Assembly: GCF_900582625.1 (NCBI RefSeq)
Contig: NZ_UTIQ01000241.1
Coordinates: forward strand, 558,001-622,000
Source: Pseudomonas viridiflava
Lineage (GTDB): Bacteria; Pseudomonadota; Gammaproteobacteria; Pseudomonadales; Pseudomonadaceae
DNA: 64,000 nucleotides
Reading direction: 5' to 3'
This document shows, piece by piece, positions 59,338-64,000 of the stretch; position 1 is the stretch's first letter; the number at the start of each line of letters is the position of its first letter. The translations under genes and the position numbers were made by a program. The notes under the pieces were generated by a model, which had not been told where the DNA came from, made no database searches, and saw only the letters and a program-made list of their open reading frames with translations.

Positions 59338-60320
59338 CTCCCATCCGCATATCTGCCCAGAAAGGGCTGTCTCTGGTCGAATTGATGGTCGCTATGGTCT
59401 TGGGCCTCCTGCTGATTGCCGGAGTGCTGCAAGTGTTCCTGTCCAGCAAACTGACCTACAACACCACATCGGCACTGTCACGCGTTCAAGAAGGCGGCCG
59501 ATATGCATCGGACTTCCTCTCGTTCGACATCCGCAACGCAGCCTACAAGGGGGAATGCCTCTCCCCCATCAACAACCTCAGCGGGTTGACTGATGAACGT
59601 TTCACTCTGGATATCGGCCTGGAAGGTTGGGACAACACCGAATCAACCCTTCCAAGCTGGTTTGTGGCGGCAGACCGTCTTGCTGGCACCGACATGATTT
59701 TGCTCAAACACGCGGTTAACGCATCCGGCGCCGCCGTGGCCTCCGGAAGCGTCACAGCGGCCAACGCCACCATCATCGCGTTGCCTCAACCCAGCGCAAT
59801 TGCAACCGGAACGATGTTGGTGGCTTCGGACCCGATCGGTTGTGACCTGTTCCGTAACCAAAGTGGAGACAAGGATTCGGCGGTGAGCCGAGCAGCTACT
59901 GGGAACTTCAGCCACGATTACGCTGACGATCTTCAGTTGCTCAGCTACCAGAGCGCCATCTACTACATCAAGGCAGGGGCGGCCGGCGAAGTGCCGTCGT
60001 TATATCGAATCCGTTACAACAACGGCACGGCAGGTCTTGAGCCTGAGCAACTGGTTGAGGGCGTGCAAGACATGCAGATCCAATATGCGGTCGGTGATGC
60101 CAACTTAGCCATTACCGGCAACTACCTTGACGCCGACAAAATAACCGATTGGACCAAGGTGGTATCGGCGCGCTTTTCATTATTGGTTGTTAGTCGCGAC
60201 ACTAACGTAGTCCCGGAGAACCAAGTTATTTCGTTCAATGGCGCAGACGTAACCATTTCGAATCGTCGACTCGCGCAAGTATTTACTTCCACTATCGGAA
60301 TTCGGAACCGCTTGCCATGA
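59334..60320 (+). CDS. pilW: Minor pilin PilW
   Basis: 328 residues, large for a minor pilin but usual for PilW. The leader ends in QKG, with LSLVELMVAMVLGLLLIAGVL as N-terminal helix and Glu5. LSRVQEGGRYASDFLSFDIR and the C-terminal ARFSLLVVSRDTNVVPE are family blocks. It starts and ends with ATGA overlaps, showing translational coupling within fimT-pilV-pilW-pilX. Confidence 0.94.
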   Translation: MTPIRISAQKGLSLVELMVAMVLGLLLIAGVLQVFLSSKLTYNTTSALSRVQEGGRYASDFLSFDIRNAAYKGECLSPINNLSGLTDERFTLDIGLEGWDNTESTLPSWFVAADRLAGTDMILLKHAVNASGAAVASGSVTAANATIIALPQPSAIATGTMLVASDPIGCDLFRNQSGDKDSAVSRAATGNFSHDYADDLQLLSYQSAIYYIKAGAAGEVPSLYRIRYNNGTAGLEPEQLVEGVQDMQIQYAVGDANLAITGNYLDADKITDWTKVVSARFSLLVVSRDTNVVPENQVISFNGADVTISNRRLAQVFTSTIGIRNRLP

Positions 60321-60799
60321 AAACACCAACCCGTTCGTTTTATTCAAATAAACAAAATGGCGCGGTGCTTATCGTTGCTCTACTTATGTTGCTGCTGCTG
60401 ACTATTATCGGCATCAGCAGCATGCGCGGCTCAACCATGCAGGAACGTATGGCCGGAAACATGCGCGATCAAAGTATTGCATTCCAGGCATCCGAAACTT
60501 CTCTGCGTCGCGGCGAGTTGGCCGCTCGCCAGATGTCTATCTCGGCCATACAAAACCTCACCACCAAACCTGATTGGGCCAATGCCGAAAAGCTGGACGG
60601 CGTGCCGTTAGCGCCTAAATATCGAATTACACCCGTTCCCGGCGTAACGATAAAAAAAGCGGGGGAAAGTATTAACGCGGGTACACCCGTCGAGATGGCG
60701 GTCGTTCGGGTGGAAGCTGAAGGTTATGGCGTTACTAAAAACGATGACGGCACCCCAGGTTCAAGTGTTTCAGTTCGCTCCATCTATGTCAGACGATAA
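60317..60799 (+). CDS. pilX: Minor pilin PilX
   Basis: 160 residues. The leader KQNG precedes AVLIVALLMLLLLTIIGISS; the usual Glu5 of pilins is replaced by a hydrophobic residue, as known for PilX/GspK-type tip pilins. RGSTMQERMAGNMRDQSIAF is the PilX consensus block. Base composition dips here compared with the clpB-pilR region. It is coupled to pilW and followed 28 bases later by pilY1. Confidence 0.93.
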   Translation: MKTPTRSFYSNKQNGAVLIVALLMLLLLTIIGISSMRGSTMQERMAGNMRDQSIAFQASETSLRRGELAARQMSISAIQNLTTKPDWANAEKLDGVPLAPKYRITPVPGVTIKKAGESINAGTPVEMAVVRVEAEGYGVTKNDDGTPGSSVSVRSIYVRR

Positions 60800-60827
60800 C
60801 TTCACCATTCTTAGCGGAGCGAGCAGC

Positions 60828-63800
60828 ATGATTCTCCAACCCACATTTAAAACGCTGAAAGTGGTTAGCACCTATCTGCTGATGGCGCTCGGAACCCTGA
60901 CGGTGGCAAACAACGCTCAGGCCGTCATTTCCCAATCGCCCTTAGTGGCAGGCAGCAGCAGCGCGCCGGGCAGCTTGGCGCTAACGCCCTCGGTGGAATT
61001 CCCGACGATTCTGACGTACGCAAACTTAAATGCGTATGTACAGGCGACTACTTACACGGGCTATTTTGACTCGAACAAATGCTATACCTATAAATTGGTG
61101 AGCCCGGAGACGGCAACCGACAAAAGCCGTTTTGTTCCGACGTCAACAGACGATACTCACGCTTGTGCAGGCGACAACGTATGGAGCGGTAACCACCTGA
61201 ACTGGGCCACCACGCAAACAATTGACCCATTTCGCAGTGCGCTTACAGGCGGTTTCCGTGTAGTCGACGAACCCACGCTGACCATTCTGCAAAAAGCACG
61301 CAATACTGGTCAAAGCACCATTGAAAACCGTCAGATCACGAAAACATTTACCAATTCGGCACTTTCTCCGTCAAAACCCCTTTACGTTAGGTTTTCGACC
61401 ACCAGCGCGACAGACCTGTTGGGTGGCGCGAAAATCAGGTTTACGGTTGGAGCGCCGTTCCGTCTTTGCTCGAATACCAGTTGCTCAAACTACACCACCG
61501 CAGACGTGTTCGCGGGCTGTAAAGATTGGCGTACGTTTGGAACGGAATGCAAAGCCTTAACGGCAGACGGCACCAAGCCTGTCGTCGCGTACGACGGAAC
61601 CAATCTCAAATCGATCGAAAGCACTTATGAAGCCTTTGTTCGCGTAGAAGTTTGCAAAAAAGGACTGTTGGAATCCAACTGCAAGCCATACGGTACAAAT
61701 TACAAGCCGGAAGGCTTGCTTCAACAATACTCAACCCAGTTGCGCTATAGCGTCTTTGGCTATTTGAATGACGGGACAGCCACACGCGATGGCGGCGTTA
61801 TGCGCGCCTCGCAAAAGTTTATCGGCCCGCTGCTGGCAAACCAGACTAAAAACCCGCGGGCGGAGTGGCTTGAAACCACGGGCCAGTTCATTCAGAACCC
61901 CGAGAACATTACATCCAGCATGGGTGTGACCATTAGCGACAGTGGCGCTATCAACTACCTCAACAAGTTCGGCGAGCTGACGACTAACAACCATAAGTCG
62001 TTCGACCCTGTAAGTGAGCTTTATTACAGCGCCATTCGCTACTTCAAAGGTTTGCAGTCCGTTCCTAGCTATTCAAGCCAGGGCTCCGCTAACCCCGCTT
62101 TACGCACACAATGGGCTGATGGGTTCCCAGTTATCACGGACTGGAAGGCCCCAGGAATGGATCCTATTACCTACTCTTGCCAGAAAAATTTTATTTTGGG
62201 CATCGGCGATACCAACACGCACAAAGACAAGAACCTTCCTAGCGCTGAAGCCACCAGCACCGATACAGAGCCAACCAAGCCTGCCGAAGTTATTGCTGAC
62301 AAGAGCGTTGACGTAGTGGCTGCAACCCGCCGGGTGCAAACGATTGAAAGCAATGACACCCCTGGCATCAATCTTCGCGTCCTGGATGCGAATTTCCGCA
62401 ACAACCAGAACTCGGCGTATATGGTTGGTCTGGCTTACGATTCGCATACCCGCGATATTCGTGACGACGTCGCCGACAAGCAAACCATTTCCACCTATTG
62501 GGTAGACGTGCGCGAAGGCGGCGTCTTGCAACCGCGCGCGACCAACCAATACTGGCTTGCTGCGAAATATGGCGGTTTCACTATTCCGAACGATTTCGGC
62601 GACCCGTACACCCGAACGGCAACGCTGCCTCAGGACTCTTGGACAAATAATGCCCCGGCCATCGGAAGCATTCCGAAGGTCGTCGACACACTCTCCACTG
62701 GCGACCAGAGACCGCGAAACTTCTTCGTAGCTAGCGATGCAACCCTGATGGTGGATAGTTTGAAAAAAGCGTTCGCCGCCATCGTCAAGGCGAGCGGCGG
62801 TACAGCTACTTCGCTTTCGGCTAACTCCACCCAACTCGATACCGGCAGCGCCGTCTTCCAGTCCAGCTTCAGCAATACACGCTGGAGTGGCGATCTGCAG
62901 ATGAAGAAGATTACAAAGGGCGTAGTGCAGGATAAAACTTGGAGCGCAGCGGCAAAACTCGACGCTCTCAGCGGAGTGACGACGCGCAACATTCTTACCA
63001 CCAACACCCCTGTGGCGAGCCAGGATGGGACTTACCTGACGTCCACCAGCGGCGTTGATTTCGCCTGGGCAAGCATGGACCTGGAAACCCGGAAGGCGTT
63101 GACTGCCACGGCCGACAGCAACGTATTCGTGGGAGATACCACCGGGCAGCTTCGAGTCAATTATCTGCGCGGCGACCGATCCCAGGAGAAAACCAGCCCT
63201 GAAGACACCGCCCATGCATTCCGGCAGCGTGACAGCCGCATGGGCGATGTAATCAACTCGGACCCCGTCTACATCGCGAAGCAGGACTACGGTTACAACC
63301 TCTTGCGCAACACCAAATGGGGTTCTGCTGGCACTAAATACTTGGAGTACCGCGCCAGCTCGTCGTATCAGTCGCGTATTCCGGTGGTAGCAGTTGGCGC
63401 GAACGACGGCATGCTGCACGCCTTCAATGCGACGGATACCACGGCACTGGGTGGCGGCAATGAGCTATTCGCCTACGTTCCACGCTCGGTTGTACCGCGC
63501 CTGTATGAACTGACAGACCCTGCGTATCAGCATCGCTTCTACGTCGACGGCGCGCCTGCGGCATCCGATGCATATATCAACGGCGGCTGGAAATCGCTTT
63601 TAGTAGGCACCACCGGTGCGGGCGGCAATAGCGTGTTCGCGCTTGATGTGACGTCTCCGACCTCGGTGAGCAGCGCTAACGTGCTGTGGGAGTTCAGCGC
63701 GCCAGACATGGGGGCCACCATGTTCAAACCGACCATCGTGGCGCTTGAAACTGGCAAGTTTGCCGTGCTCGCCAGCAGCGGTTACTTCAACACCGCAGTT

Positions 63801-64000
63801 ACCAGCGGTCAGGTTTGGTTGCTGGACGCAGCGGATGGCAAGGTCATCAAAAAATTCACGCTGCCCACCACAGGCAACCTTGGGGAGCCATTGGCGGTTG
63901 ACCTGAACAACGATCGAATGACCGACCGGATCTATGTTGGCGACACTCAAGGCAAGCTGTGGCGCATTGACATAACTGGCGCTGAAAGCCAATGGGGTGT
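60828..64000 (+). CDS. pilY1: Type IV pilus tip adhesin/assembly factor PilY1 (truncated by window edge)
   Basis: An open frame from ATG 60828 (GCGGAGCG upstream) runs off the right edge, giving 1057 codons. A signal peptide ends near NNAQA (about residue 33). The N-terminal part includes YFDSNKCYTYKLV and SCQKNFILGIGD, which I associate with PilY1 N-terminal domains, but no DxSxS metal-site motif is visible. The beta-propeller begins near FAYVPRSVVPRLYEL, and a calcium-loop candidate, D1025-LNND-RMTD1033, lies near the end. PilY1 promotes pilus extension and surface sensing. The last roughly 100 residues are missing. Confidence 0.93.
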   Translation, partial: MILQPTFKTLKVVSTYLLMALGTLTVANNAQAVISQSPLVAGSSSAPGSLALTPSVEFPTILTYANLNAYVQATTYTGYFDSNKCYTYKLVSPETATDKSRFVPTSTDDTHACAGDNVWSGNHLNWATTQTIDPFRSALTGGFRVVDEPTLTILQKARNTGQSTIENRQITKTFTNSALSPSKPLYVRFSTTSATDLLGGAKIRFTVGAPFRLCSNTSCSNYTTADVFAGCKDWRTFGTECKALTADGTKPVVAYDGTNLKSIESTYEAFVRVEVCKKGLLESNCKPYGTNYKPEGLLQQYSTQLRYSVFGYLNDGTATRDGGVMRASQKFIGPLLANQTKNPRAEWLETTGQFIQNPENITSSMGVTISDSGAINYLNKFGELTTNNHKSFDPVSELYYSAIRYFKGLQSVPSYSSQGSANPALRTQWADGFPVITDWKAPGMDPITYSCQKNFILGIGDTNTHKDKNLPSAEATSTDTEPTKPAEVIADKSVDVVAATRRVQTIESNDTPGINLRVLDANFRNNQNSAYMVGLAYDSHTRDIRDDVADKQTISTYWVDVREGGVLQPRATNQYWLAAKYGGFTIPNDFGDPYTRTATLPQDSWTNNAPAIGSIPKVVDTLSTGDQRPRNFFVASDATLMVDSLKKAFAAIVKASGGTATSLSANSTQLDTGSAVFQSSFSNTRWSGDLQMKKITKGVVQDKTWSAAAKLDALSGVTTRNILTTNTPVASQDGTYLTSTSGVDFAWASMDLETRKALTATADSNVFVGDTTGQLRVNYLRGDRSQEKTSPEDTAHAFRQRDSRMGDVINSDPVYIAKQDYGYNLLRNTKWGSAGTKYLEYRASSSYQSRIPVVAVGANDGMLHAFNATDTTALGGGNELFAYVPRSVVPRLYELTDPAYQHRFYVDGAPAASDAYINGGWKSLLVGTTGAGGNSVFALDVTSPTSVSSANVLWEFSAPDMGATMFKPTIVALETGKFAVLASSGYFNTAVTSGQVWLLDAADGKVIKKFTLPTTGNLGEPLAVDLNNDRMTDRIYVGDTQGKLWRIDITGAESQWG

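Overview
The window looks like a GC-rich chromosomal segment of a Pseudomonas (gamma-proteobacterium). The evidence is gene neighbourhood and protein similarity as I remember them: PilZ protein-radA-ankB-katB-mscL, ureD-ureA-acetyltransferase-ureB-ureC, and clpB-yfiH-rluD-bamD-PP0621-pilS-pilR-thiO-fimT-pilVWXY1 are all Pseudomonas orders. The intergenic palindromes (cores such as TGTAGGAGCGGCTTCAGCC) are also of Pseudomonas type. No rRNA, tRNA, insertion sequence, prophage or CRISPR array was seen.

Layout. 1-2.6 kb: two uncharacterised envelope genes. 2.7-8.8 kb: PilZ c-di-GMP adaptor, radA, then catalase katB with ankB, a YdcH-like small protein, mscL and a TauE/SafE permease. 8.8-12.9 kb: a urease operon (ureD, ureA, GNAT acetyltransferase, ureB, ureC) behind a convincing sigma-54 promoter and NtrC-like site. 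13.1-20.1 kb: HAD phosphatase, then a complete archaic Csu-type chaperone-usher pilus operon (three spore-coat-U pilins, chaperone, usher, tip adhesin) on the minus strand. 20.5-27.3 kb: tesB, acetyltransferases, a histone-deacetylase-like amidohydrolase, HlyIII, an amino acid permease and a flavoprotein. 27.3-34.0 kb: a polyamine-type ABC transporter, an aldehyde dehydrogenase and an adjacent LuxR-type regulator, probably one catabolic unit. 34.3-35.7 kb: a two-gene module of a receiver-CheC fusion and a lone PAS protein. 35.8-48 kb: RhlE helicase, DEDDh exonuclease, NYN protein, membrane and binding proteins, a chemoreceptor with an amino-acid-binding signature, HrpB, a lipoprotein and a cation efflux pump. 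48-57 kb: clpB (with a sigma-32-like promoter), yfiH, rluD, bamD, pilS and pilR. 57-64 kb: thiO and the minor pilin operon fimT-pilV-pilW-pilX-pilY1; pilY1 runs off the right edge.

Two adhesive systems therefore lie in one window: the Csu-type pilus and part of the type IV pilus apparatus with its PilSR regulators. Intergenic space is rich in palindromic repeats. Several sit inside operons, where they may set transcript stoichiometry. The main regulatory discoveries are the NtrC/sigma-54 architecture ahead of ureD, an intrinsic terminator between katB and ankB, and a perfect palindrome between the LuxR regulator and the transporter operon. No entirely new system with strong proof was found. 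The best candidates for undescribed biology are the receiver-CheC/PAS pair, the paired envelope genes at the left edge, and the long hairpins that share a loop motif.
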